From Rhizobium subbaraonis (GTDB taxonomy: Bacteria > Pseudomonadota > Alphaproteobacteria > Rhizobiales > Rhizobiaceae), in assembly GCF_900220975.1 (NCBI RefSeq), contig NZ_OBQD01000033.1:1-40390 (forward strand): a DNA stretch of 40,390 bases, read 5' to 3'. A program made the translations under genes and the position numbers. This document shows, one piece after another, positions 32,728 to 40,304 of this stretch. Numbering within the stretch: the stretch's first letter is position 1; every line of letters begins with the position of its first letter. The notes under the pieces are model-generated. The model ran no database searches, had not been told where the DNA came from, and saw nothing but the letters and a program-made list of their open reading frames with translations.

Positions 32728-33750
32728 TCACTGGACTAGATTGAGCCTCTCCAGGCCATCGGCGAGGATCTCGAGTCCGCGAATCGTGCGAACGGTCGGA
32801 TCCATGAACTGAACCTTCATTTCGACGATCCGCCCCTCGCGCGCCGCGTCCATGACGCTTGCAACCGGATCGTTCTTGAGGAAAACGAGCTTCACGGCGA
32901 GATCGTCGCCTTCGAACCGCCGCCGCGTCATGTCACCCGCGACGATCAATGTCGGATTGGCTTTGGCAATGGTTTCCCAGCCGACGGTTGGCCATTCCTC
33001 ATTGCTCTCGACCACGTTCTGAATGCCGAGCTCCGACATGAGATAGGCCGGCACACCGCCCTCACCCGCCACATAGGGGTCCGCATTGAGCTTGGCGCTG
33101 GAATACCAGAAGACGGCGGACACATTCCCCCTCAGTGCCGTAATTCGGGCCTTCGCCGCCTGCTCGCGGGCCTTCAATTCTGATATGACCTTCTCTCCCC
33201 GGGCGGAAACGTTGAAGATACGCGCGACTTCCTCGATTTCCTGGTAGACCAGGTCCATCGTAAACTTTGGCGGCGCGGCCCCATCCGCCTTCTTGTCCTT
33301 CAAGTGGCAATCGGCCGGCGCCGTATAGACCGGAATCCCGAGTTCCTCGAACTGCTCGACCGTGGCCACCACGCCCTCCGGGCCGATCTGCCATTGGAAC
33401 TGGGTGGCGACGAAGTCCGGTTTCGTTGCCAGGATACCCTCGAAACTCGGATCAAGTTCGGCAATGCGCGGAACACGAGCGTCCACGTCCTCATAGCCTT
33501 CAAGCACGGGGCCGATCCAGAGTGCCGAACCGACAACCTTGTCCCCGAGACCCAGGAGATAGAAAACCTCTGCGGAGTTCTGGCCATCGGCAACGGCCCG
33601 CGACGGCGCCTTGTCGAAGGTAAGCGTCCGGCCGCAATTCTGGATCGACAAAGGATATTGCGTCTCCTGGGCGGCACCCGCCGGCGCGCTGCAGAAGAAT
33701 GCGGCGGAAGCAGCAAGGGCCATGGATAGGAGTGCACTGGCTTTGCTCAA
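32728..33750 (-). CDS. Second periplasmic metal/corrinoid-binding protein (CbtJ paralogue)
   Basis: 340 residues. Signal peptide ends about APAGA|AQETQY. The mature protein is a TroA/FecB-type binding protein and is clearly paralogous to the CbtJ-like product at 36431-37462: shared blocks include GPVL[EK]GYE, PDF[VI]A, QFQWQ[IV]GPEGVVA, EQFEELGIPVYT, EWPTVGWETIAKA and PTIRTI/PTVRTI. Both keep two conserved cysteines (NCGR and DC), possibly a disulfide. Its start overlaps the methyltransferase stop by 4 bp, making it the last gene of the operon. A second binding protein on one permease suggests a second ligand form or affinity class. Confidence 0.9.
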   Translation of the reverse strand: MSKASALLSMALAASAAFFCSAPAGAAQETQYPLSIQNCGRTLTFDKAPSRAVADGQNSAEVFYLLGLGDKVVGSALWIGPVLEGYEDVDARVPRIAELDPSFEGILATKPDFVATQFQWQIGPEGVVATVEQFEELGIPVYTAPADCHLKDKKADGAAPPKFTMDLVYQEIEEVARIFNVSARGEKVISELKAREQAAKARITALRGNVSAVFWYSSAKLNADPYVAGEGGVPAYLMSELGIQNVVESNEEWPTVGWETIAKANPTLIVAGDMTRRRFEGDDLAVKLVFLKNDPVASVMDAAREGRIVEMKVQFMDPTVRTIRGLEILADGLERLNLVQ

Positions 33751-34583
33751 GACGAGATTCCTTCTGGCTGAGGCAGCGTGTTGAGATGCGGACCTGCGGT
33801 CGCGCCATCCTCTGGGCGGGACGCCGTCAGCACGAAGCGGCGATAGAACCGCGTTCGCAGCCGGTTCCTGAGATCCGCGTTGCGGCGCTGCGCAACCGCG
33901 ATCGGACGGTGGGAAGGAAAACGGACCTCCGCAAAGCCAGCGGCTGCGACAAGCGGCTTTAGGCCCTCGGGGGTGAGCCCGCCGCTGAATGGCAGGCGGG
34001 TCATGATATTCGCATGCCTTTCGCTCATGGCCCCGTCATAATAAGGATCATGACCGATGAAGCGCTCGATCACACGGACTGCAAGGCTCGCGATCCGCCC
34101 GATGGGCGTCGGCTTGGTCCAGTCACCGTCGAAGACGAGCAGCTTCCCACCCGGTTTCAGCACGCGGAACCAGTCGGCGAACGCCTGCTCCGGCTCCGTC
34201 AGCGTCCAGACGAGATGACGGCAGATCACTGCATCATAGGTCTGGTCGGGCTCCATCGTGCGCTCAGCATCCGCCAGAATAAAACGCGCGCGGGTATTAC
34301 CGTCGTGCTTGGCGCGTGCGACGCCGAGCATCGCTTCGGAGAAATCCAGTGCCGTGACCTCGTGTCCGAGCGAAAGCAGGACATTGGTTACTTCACCAGT
34401 GCCGCAGGCAAGTTCGAGGACTTTCTGCGGCGCCGGACCGATCGCCTCGCGCACGGCAGCCGCCCAGGCATCCAGCTCCGGACCGGGCGGAATGCGATGA
34501 CCGAAGGCGAGGTCGAACGTCGCCGAGCGCCGCGACCAGTATTCCCGAATGTCTTCCTTCAAATCGTAGTTGCGCATGTCCAT
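33747..34583 (-). CDS. Class I SAM-dependent methyltransferase in the cobalt operon
   Basis: 278 residues with a Rossmann-type methyltransferase core: motif I VLELACGTGEV at 55-65, the acidic residue after strand 2 (VTALDFSEAM), then ILADAE and FRVLKPGGKLLVFDGDW. UbiE/Coq5-like in general form, but the substrate is not identifiable. It lies 4 bp after the ATPase stop and overlaps the second binding-protein gene by 4 bp, so it is made together with the transporter. It might methylate a metal ligand or a corrinoid-related small molecule; this is inference from position only. Confidence 0.87.
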   Translation of the reverse strand: MDMRNYDLKEDIREYWSRRSATFDLAFGHRIPPGPELDAWAAAVREAIGPAPQKVLELACGTGEVTNVLLSLGHEVTALDFSEAMLGVARAKHDGNTRARFILADAERTMEPDQTYDAVICRHLVWTLTEPEQAFADWFRVLKPGGKLLVFDGDWTKPTPIGRIASLAVRVIERFIGHDPYYDGAMSERHANIMTRLPFSGGLTPEGLKPLVAAAGFAEVRFPSHRPIAVAQRRNADLRNRLRTRFYRRFVLTASRPEDGATAGPHLNTLPQPEGISS

Positions 34584-34587
34584 CGGC

Positions 34588-35409
34588 TCAGGCTTCCATG
34601 GCAGAGAGATTTCTCCGCCCTTGCCGAACTGGCGCGCGCCTGTGCGCCCGCCGCGTCAAAAAGCGGATGTTGCAGATGCCGCCGTCATCCTGCTCGATCT
34701 CGACATCGACGCCGAAGACCGTACGGATGCGCTCCTCGGTCAAAACGGCGCGCGGTTCACCGAGGGCGACAACACGGCCCTCCTCCAGCACCGCGATCCG
34801 GTCGCAGAACAGGGCTGCGTGATTGAGATCGTGCAGGGCCGCAACGACAGTCAGATCCTGCTGGTGCACCAGATCGAGCAGGCTGATCTGATGGCCGATG
34901 TCGAGATGGTTTGTCGGCTCGTCGAGCAGCAGGATTTCCGGCTGTTGCGCGAGCGCGCGGGCGATATGCAGACGCTGACGCTCGCCACCGGACAATGTGT
35001 GCCAGGACCGTTCCGCCAGATGTGCCATGTCCACGCTCTCGAGCGCACCATCGACGATCCGGTCGTCTTTGGGCGACCATGGCGACAGCGTGCCGACATA
35101 GGGCGTGCGGCCGAGTTCGACGGCTTGCCGCGCCGTGATGCGCTCCCCGGTCTCGGCCTGCTGTTCTACAAGGGCGAGGCGTTGAGCGACGGCGCGCCTG
35201 CCGAGCGATCCGATCGGCACGCCATCGAGCAGCACGGAGCCGGATTTCGGCGTGCGAAGGCCCGCAAGGAGCGACATCAGGCTCGTCTTGCCGGAGCCGT
35301 TGGGGCCGATAATGCCGAGAAACTCGCCAGTCTCCACCGTAAGGGAAACATCCTTCAGGATCTCGGACCCTCCAGCGGCCCAGGCAACGCTGTTGGCGGA
35401 AAGCGTCAT
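34588..35409 (-). CDS. cbtL: Cobalt/corrinoid ABC transporter ATPase (CbtL-like, FecE family)
   Basis: 273 residues. Walker A GPNGSGKT at 35-42, signature LSGGERQ at 139-145, Walker B LLLDEPTNHLD at 160-170, switch histidine in ALHDLNHA: the FecE/BtuD/FhuC class that powers FecCD-type permeases. It overlaps the permease gene by 4 bp. Placed under a cobalamin riboswitch with a permease and binding protein in the order seen for S. meliloti cbtJKL, it is most likely the cobalt importer ATPase. Vitamin B12 or siderophore uptake are alternatives the ATPase alone cannot exclude. Confidence 0.87.
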   Translation of the reverse strand: MTLSANSVAWAAGGSEILKDVSLTVETGEFLGIIGPNGSGKTSLMSLLAGLRTPKSGSVLLDGVPIGSLGRRAVAQRLALVEQQAETGERITARQAVELGRTPYVGTLSPWSPKDDRIVDGALESVDMAHLAERSWHTLSGGERQRLHIARALAQQPEILLLDEPTNHLDIGHQISLLDLVHQQDLTVVAALHDLNHAALFCDRIAVLEEGRVVALGEPRAVLTEERIRTVFGVDVEIEQDDGGICNIRFLTRRAHRRAPVRQGRRNLSAMEA

Positions 35410-36434
35410 GCGCGAGCCCTCTTTTGTCCGAGAATAAGAGCAAAGGCGGGAGCACCGACCAGCGCGGTGATGACGCCGATTGGCAGAACCTGTCCGGGAA
35501 TGAGCGTGCGCGAAAGAATGTCGGCGACGATCATGAAGACGGCACCGATCAGGGCCGAGGCGGGCAGCAGGACACCGTGGCGAACGCCGACGAGCATTCG
35601 CGCCGCATGCGGGATGACGAGGCCGACGAACCCGATCGATCCGACGATCGAGACCATCGCGGCCGTCATCATCGCTGCAGCCCCCACAAGAACCAGATAG
35701 GTCCGGCGAACGGAAATACCGAGAGAAGCGGCCGATTCGGAGCCGAAGGTGAAGGCATCGAGCGCCCGCGCGTGAAGAAGGCAGATCACGAGGCCCGCGA
35801 GCGCCGCGGGCACGGCCAGCCAGGCATCGGGCCAGCGCACTCCGGAAAGATTGCCAAGCAGCCAGAACATGATGCCCCGCGCCTGCTCCGCCGTTGCAGC
35901 CTTCGTGACGATGAAGGAGGTCAGTGCGTTGAAAAGTTGCGAACCAGCGACACCCGCCAGAATGATCGCCGCCGTGCCGCGGCCGGCCTTCACTGCCAGA
36001 ATGCTCACCAGAACGAACGCGATGACCGCCCCGAGGAAGGCGCCGAGCGGCATGGTCAGGAAACCGGCGCCGACACCCAGGATGGCAACGCTGACGGCGC
36101 CCGTCGAAGCGCCGGCCGAAATGCCGAGGATATAAGGATCAGCCAAAGGATTGCGCAGCAGCGATTGCAGCACCGTGCCGGAAAGCGCAAGTGCTGCGCC
36201 GCACGAGGCAGCGACCACGGCTCGACTGAGCCGATAGCTCCAGATGATGCCTTCATCGATCGGCTCCAGCGGATAGCCCGCGTTCCAGAGCCGGTTCGCA
36301 ACCGTCTGTGCCACGGTCGAGAAGGGTATGGCCGTTTCCCCGATTGCCGCTCCGAGCCAGAGTGCGATCAGCAGGATGGCGAGCGCGGCAAATGCCGCGC
36401 CCGTTCGTCCGAACGATGTCAGCGTCCGGCTCAC
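35406..36434 (-). CDS. cbtK: Cobalt/corrinoid ABC transporter permease (CbtK-like, FecCD family)
   Basis: 342 residues, about ten hydrophobic spans. FecCD hallmarks are present: ALSGTVLQSLLRNPLADPYILGISAGAS at 82-109, AAIILAGVAGSQLFNALTSF, MFWLLGNLSGV, and the ATPase-contact loop GFVGLVIPHAAR. Usual length for BtuC/FecD-type proteins; it should act as a homodimer with the ATPase. ATG overlaps the stop of the binding-protein gene by 4 bp, and its own stop overlaps the ATPase start by 4 bp. Confidence 0.9.
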   Translation of the reverse strand: MSRTLTSFGRTGAAFAALAILLIALWLGAAIGETAIPFSTVAQTVANRLWNAGYPLEPIDEGIIWSYRLSRAVVAASCGAALALSGTVLQSLLRNPLADPYILGISAGASTGAVSVAILGVGAGFLTMPLGAFLGAVIAFVLVSILAVKAGRGTAAIILAGVAGSQLFNALTSFIVTKAATAEQARGIMFWLLGNLSGVRWPDAWLAVPAALAGLVICLLHARALDAFTFGSESAASLGISVRRTYLVLVGAAAMMTAAMVSIVGSIGFVGLVIPHAARMLVGVRHGVLLPASALIGAVFMIVADILSRTLIPGQVLPIGVITALVGAPAFALILGQKRARA

Positions 36435-37462
36435 TTGGCGAGGCCGGCTTCGGCGATGGCGTCCGCCAGTGCCTCGATACCTTCGATCGTGCGGATCGTC
36501 GGGTTCATGGCCTGTGCGTCCATGCTGAAGACGTGGCCGTTCGTGACCGCCGGCATGAGGCTCGCGACGGGATCGGTCTTGAGGAAGGCCAGCTTGGCTT
36601 CAAGGCTGTCCAGAGGATAGCGACGACGTTCCATGGAACCGGCGACAATGATCGTCGGATCAGCCTTGGCGATCGTCTCCCATCCGACTGTCGGCCATTC
36701 GTCGTCGGTCTTGATGATGTTCTCGATGCCGAGCGCCGACATGATATAGCCCGGTGCACCGTTCTTTCCCGCAACGTAGGGGTCGGCATCCGCAGCGCTG
36801 GAGAACCAGAAGACAGCCGAGAGCTTGCCGTCCGCCGAAGCAACCTTCGCACGGGCTGCCTCTTCGCGCTTCTTCAGGTCGGCGACGACCTCTTCACCCT
36901 TCTCCTGCACGTTGTAGATCTGCGCCAGTTCGCGGATTTCCTGGTACACGAGTTCCATGGTGAAGACCTGATGACGTACACCGTCGCTTGCGGCGGAGTT
37001 TTCCTTGCCGGTGCAATCGGACGGAGAGGTATAGACCGGGATGCCCAGCTCCTCGAACTGCTCCGGCTTGGCCACAACGCCTTCCGGGCCGACCTGCCAC
37101 TGGAACTGCACGGCGATGAAGTCCGGCTTCTTGGCAAGCACGCTTTCGAAGCTCGGATCATTGTCGGCCAGGCGGTCGATCCCGGCATTGACCGCCTCGT
37201 AGCCTTTCAGAACCGGGCCAACCCAGAGCGCCGTGCCCGCGACCTTGTCGGCCAAGCCGAGCAAATAGAGGATTTCGGTGCTGCTTTGCCCAATCGAAAC
37301 GGTCTTTTCCGGCGCATTTTCGATGGTGATCTGGCGACCGCAGTTTTTCAGAGTCAAGGGATAGGCGGTCTCGGCGGCCTGTGCGTGACCGGCAAAGATG
37401 CCGGCTGCAAGCGACGCGAACAGGAAACCCGCGCGAAGCGGTGTGTTGAAAAGCGATGTCAT
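36431..37462 (-). CDS. cbtJ: Cobalt/corrinoid-binding periplasmic protein (CbtJ-like)
   Basis: 343 residues from ATG 37462, GGGGA 6 nt upstream; longer in-frame starts lie in the riboswitch leader. Signal peptide ends about GHAQA|AETAYP. TroA/FecB-type binding fold with NCGRQITIENAPEK, GQSSTEILYLLGLADKV, QFQWQVGPEGVV and AVFWFSS. It is the first full-size gene after the cobalamin riboswitch, so its synthesis should fall when adenosyl- or methylcobalamin is plentiful. In S. meliloti a riboswitch-controlled CbtJKL system imports cobalt, needed because rhizobia make B12 themselves. The ligand here is inferred from that context. Confidence 0.88.
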   Translation of the reverse strand: MTSLFNTPLRAGFLFASLAAGIFAGHAQAAETAYPLTLKNCGRQITIENAPEKTVSIGQSSTEILYLLGLADKVAGTALWVGPVLKGYEAVNAGIDRLADNDPSFESVLAKKPDFIAVQFQWQVGPEGVVAKPEQFEELGIPVYTSPSDCTGKENSAASDGVRHQVFTMELVYQEIRELAQIYNVQEKGEEVVADLKKREEAARAKVASADGKLSAVFWFSSAADADPYVAGKNGAPGYIMSALGIENIIKTDDEWPTVGWETIAKADPTIIVAGSMERRRYPLDSLEAKLAFLKTDPVASLMPAVTNGHVFSMDAQAMNPTIRTIEGIEALADAIAEAGLAK

Positions 37463-37521
37463 AGTTTTCCCCGAATTCGGATTGAAAGCCGCGCAAGGCG
37501 ACACAGCGAAACGAAGGACGG

Positions 37522-37605
37522 TCAGGCCGTCCGCACGATCGAACAATCGACAGGCTGGGGGAAAGACAGGGTCGGTCCACGCCGTGTGGCGCTGGTGATC
37601 TTCAT
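37522..37605 (-). CDS. 27-residue leader ORF between riboswitch and cbtJ
   Basis: ATG 37605 with AGGAG 7 nt upstream, a better ribosome site than that of cbtJ itself. It encodes a basic peptide beginning MKITSATRRG and ending CSIVRTA, with one cysteine, two prolines and no signal or membrane segment. The stop at 37522 lies 59 bp before the cbtJ ATG. A GC hairpin (CGGGC/GCCCG) sits just upstream of its Shine-Dalgarno. It could be a translated leader used in attenuation, a small functional protein, or chance. I know of no named family. Confidence 0.5.
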   Translation of the reverse strand: MKITSATRRGPTLSFPQPVDCSIVRTA

Positions 37606-37654
37606 TGCATACTCCTGTTCCGGGCTTCCCCGCCCGTGACGATGGATCGATCTG

Positions 37655-37857
37655 TGACGGCAGGTCTCCTGGCTCGCGGATATCTGCCGTCCATCTGCCT
37701 TCCCGTGCCGTTCGCACAGTGGCATGGCGCCAAGCGCCACGAGGATGGACGGCAATCCGCTTACAGTTGCGGGGGCAGCCACGGTTTTGGTCCCATGCGG
37801 GTCGTCCGCACCGTGTTCCCTATTATTCCCCTCCACCTCATGGGTAGGGGAACCGTC
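37655..37857 (-). ncRNA. Cobalamin riboswitch
   Basis: Read on minus, the region carries the conserved cobalamin aptamer parts in order: GGGAACACGGTGCGG, ACCGTGGCTGCCCCCGCAAC, TGTAAGCGG, the GC hairpin around GGCGCTTGGCGCC, GCCACTGTGCGAACGGCACG, CGGGAAGGC and the B12-box end GAGCCAGGAGACCTGCC. It precedes the cbtJ operon. One arm, GATGGACGGCAG (37684-37695), can pair either with upstream TGCCGTCCATC (37744-37754) or with downstream CTGCCGTC (37656-37663), a plausible switch. High cobalamin should lower expression of the importer; no terminator follows, so control is probably translational. Confidence 0.95.
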
Positions 37858-37863
37858 GCGGCC

Positions 37864-37892
37864 AGTTAAGGGAGAAGCCGGCAGCCGGTCAA
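37864..37892 (-). promoter_or_regulatory. Promoter of the riboswitch/cobalt operon
   Basis: TTGACC (37887-37892), 17-bp spacer, TTAACT (37864-37869) on minus. The predicted start point at about 37857 coincides with the 5' edge of the riboswitch, supporting the call. It sits in the 64-bp gap after the upstream fused ATPase gene. Confidence 0.6.
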
Positions 37893-37921
37893 GTCCCGCG
37901 CTGGAGACACCAGGGATAACG

Positions 37922-39346
37922 TTAGGCGGCTCGTCCATCAGCGCCTTCCAATTCGATGAGCCGCGTGGAGACCTTTTCGGCAAGATCGCGGTCATGGGTG
38001 ACCAACAGAACCGCGAGCCCGGTCTCCTCGACGAGCTCCAGCAGGAACGTGACAACGTCCTGCTGGCTAACGGGATCAAGGCGTGATGTCGCCTCATCGG
38101 CGAAGAGGAAGGCGGGATCAAGCAGAAGAGCGCGCAGGAGCGCGAAGCGCTGCAACTCGCCACCGGAAACCTGCCCCGGCAGGCGATCGAGCAAGACGTC
38201 CTGCAAACGCAGCCGCCTGCACGACGCTTCAATCCCGGACCAGTCTTTGCCATGCAGACGCGCCAGATCCTTCAGACCCTTGCGGATCGTCTGATGCGGC
38301 GCAAAGGCAGCCGGTGGATCCTGGTAGAGCTTCTGAAAACGGAGTGGCGAAAGCTCCCCTTCTCGCACGACCTCACCTGCATCGGGTTTGGTCAGGCCGA
38401 GCAGAATATTGCCGATCGTGGTCTTTCCGCAGCCGCTCGGGCCGACGATGGATACGATTTCGCCGGCGGCAACTTCAATATCGAAGCCGGAAAACAGTAC
38501 CCTGTCGCCATAACGCTTTTCCAGCCCCTGCGCTGTAACAACGGTCGTGCCGGGCGTTGCCCTTGTCTTGCGCCCCCATTGCGAAGGTTCAGCAGCAAGA
38601 AGTGTCTTGGTGTAGGCGTGCTGCGGTTCGGCGAGCAGCGCCTCGGCAGGGCCGTATTCGACCAGCCGGCCATCGAGCATGACGCCAATCGTGCCGCCGA
38701 GCGCCCTCGCCACCGCGACATCATGGGTGATGGTCAGGAGCAAGCGTCCTGCCTCGACCTCGCGGCTCAGCCGTGCCGTCACCGAGTCCCGCAGCGCTGC
38801 ATCGAGGCCTTTTGTCGGCTCGTCGGCGATCAACAATTCGGTCCCGGCCGCATGCGCCATCGCGATTGCCGCACGCTGACCCATGCCACCCGAGATCTGA
38901 AACGGATAGAGAGCCTCGGCCGCGGAAAGGGAGACCTCAGCTAGATTTTGCTTGGCCGCCACCACGCTATCGCTGGCCGTCTTGTCCTTGACGTAGCGAT
39001 GCACCTCGGCGACCTGCGGACCGACGCGCATCGTGGGATCGAGCGCCAGCCATGGTTCCTGCGGCAGGAGACCGATGCTTCGTCCCCAGCGCTTGCGCCT
39101 CTCTCCGGCCGCTTCCGCAAGGAGGTCCACCCCCTTGAAGATCACGCCTCCCGTGGCGTGCACACCCGCCGGCAGATTGCCCATGATCGCCTGGGCGACC
39201 AGGGATTTCCCAGAGCCGCTTTCACCGAGCAGGGTCAGTGGTCGACCCTTGCCGAGGGCGAGCGAGACGTCCATGACGATGGGGCCATCTTTTGCGTGGA
39301 TCGACAGATCATGAACCGCAATATCATTCATCATCTGGATATTCAT
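37922..39346 (-). CDS. Fused two-domain ABC ATPase, nickel/peptide type (NikDE/DppDF-like)
   Basis: 474 residues with two ABC cassettes in one chain. Domain 1: Walker A GESGSGKS at 41-48, signature ISGGMGQR at 151-158, Walker B LLIADEPTKGLD at 171-182. Domain 2: GPSGCGKT at 302-309, signature VSGGELQR at 393-400, Walker B FLFADEATSRLD. All key motifs look intact, though both cassettes are shorter than the separate NikD/NikE or DppD/DppF subunits. It overlaps the permease gene by 4 bp. Substrates of the class are peptides, nickel or metal-opine complexes. Position upstream of the cobalt operon makes a metal complex attractive but unproven. Confidence 0.88.
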   Translation of the reverse strand: MNIQMMNDIAVHDLSIHAKDGPIVMDVSLALGKGRPLTLLGESGSGKSLVAQAIMGNLPAGVHATGGVIFKGVDLLAEAAGERRKRWGRSIGLLPQEPWLALDPTMRVGPQVAEVHRYVKDKTASDSVVAAKQNLAEVSLSAAEALYPFQISGGMGQRAAIAMAHAAGTELLIADEPTKGLDAALRDSVTARLSREVEAGRLLLTITHDVAVARALGGTIGVMLDGRLVEYGPAEALLAEPQHAYTKTLLAAEPSQWGRKTRATPGTTVVTAQGLEKRYGDRVLFSGFDIEVAAGEIVSIVGPSGCGKTTIGNILLGLTKPDAGEVVREGELSPLRFQKLYQDPPAAFAPHQTIRKGLKDLARLHGKDWSGIEASCRRLRLQDVLLDRLPGQVSGGELQRFALLRALLLDPAFLFADEATSRLDPVSQQDVVTFLLELVEETGLAVLLVTHDRDLAEKVSTRLIELEGADGRAA

Positions 39347-40164
39347 GCGCGCTCTCCCTGGGCGAGAAGTTGCAGGCCAAGAACGAGGAGGAAGATCAGG
39401 GCTGCGGGAAGCAGCACATGCACGGGCGCCTCGGCAAAATAGGGCAGAAGTTCAACGATCATGCTTCCAAGCTCAGGCGTCGGTGGTTGCAGGCCGACAC
39501 TGATGGCGCTCAGCGTCGAGACCGCGATAATGGCTGTTGCCATCGCGAATGCGGCAAGGGTCGTGATCATCGGTGCGATGACCGGAAACACATAGTGCGT
39601 GAGGATGTAGCGCGAGCCGAAGCCCAGCATGCGAGCCGCCTCGATGTGTGGCTGGGACAGAATCGTTTTCGTGTTCGCCTTCGTCACCCGGTAGAACTCG
39701 ACCCAGAGCGTCAGCGCCAGACCAAGGAAGAGCGGGCCGTAGTTGCCGGGCGAAAAGGCGAGCAACAGCAGGACCAGCATCAGGCCGGGCAATGCCAGGA
39801 CGGTGGTGGCCACGAATTCGAACCCGCGTTCCGCCCAACCGCCTCTCCAGGCAGCGATGAGACCGAACAAGACCCCGGGTATGGCGGCAGCCAGCATGGT
39901 GAGGAAGGCCATTCCGAACGACAGGCGTGCGCCATGGGCAAGCCGCGCCAGCAGACTGCGGCCGTAGTGATCGGCGCCCAGCAGGAAATCGCCACCGATG
40001 GGCGCAAGGCTGGCGCCAAAATCCTGGGCCGCCGGATCGCTCGAAATGACCGCCGGTCCGATGATGGCAAAACCGGCGAGCAGGACCAGCAGGCCGGCAC
40101 CGGCGAGACGCGTGGCTCCGGGTCCGCTTTTGGGCGGCTGATATGTCTGGTCGATGGCTGTCAT
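39343..40164 (-). CDS. ABC permease, NikC/DppC-like
   Basis: 273 residues from ATG 40164; longer in-frame starts run into the truncated neighbour. N-terminal span about 20-42, then the family entry FLLGADHYGRSLLARLAHGAR and a coupling loop around EAARMLGFGSRYILTHYVFPVIAP; about six spans in total, typical length. It overlaps the upstream partner permease stop by 4 bp (ATGA). Such permeases need a NikB/DppB partner, and here the partner gene is only a 3' fragment, so the transporter is probably non-functional unless a partner is supplied elsewhere. Confidence 0.88.
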   Translation of the reverse strand: MTAIDQTYQPPKSGPGATRLAGAGLLVLLAGFAIIGPAVISSDPAAQDFGASLAPIGGDFLLGADHYGRSLLARLAHGARLSFGMAFLTMLAAAIPGVLFGLIAAWRGGWAERGFEFVATTVLALPGLMLVLLLLAFSPGNYGPLFLGLALTLWVEFYRVTKANTKTILSQPHIEAARMLGFGSRYILTHYVFPVIAPMITTLAAFAMATAIIAVSTLSAISVGLQPPTPELGSMIVELLPYFAEAPVHVLLPAALIFLLVLGLQLLAQGERA

Positions 40165-40304
40165 GCGATTTTCCTCATCCGCGGGTCGAGCCAAAGCGTC
40201 AGAAGGTCGACGATGGCGGCTATAGCGACGAACATCAGGCCCATGGTCAGCGCCGTGCCTTGCACCATCGGCACGTCGCGCTCGACGATGGCGTGTGTCC
40301 GACA
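40161..40304 (-). pseudogene. 3' stub of a NikB/DppB-like permease
   Basis: The frame ending TGA at 40161 encodes AIVERDVPMVQGTALTMGLM and then VDLLTLWLDPRMRKIA, the standard C-terminus of the first permease of nickel/peptide importers. In-frame resemblance stops at about 40,292 and a stop codon (40305-40307) lies just upstream. The remaining roughly 250 residues, and the binding-protein gene expected before it, are absent. Confidence 0.75.
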
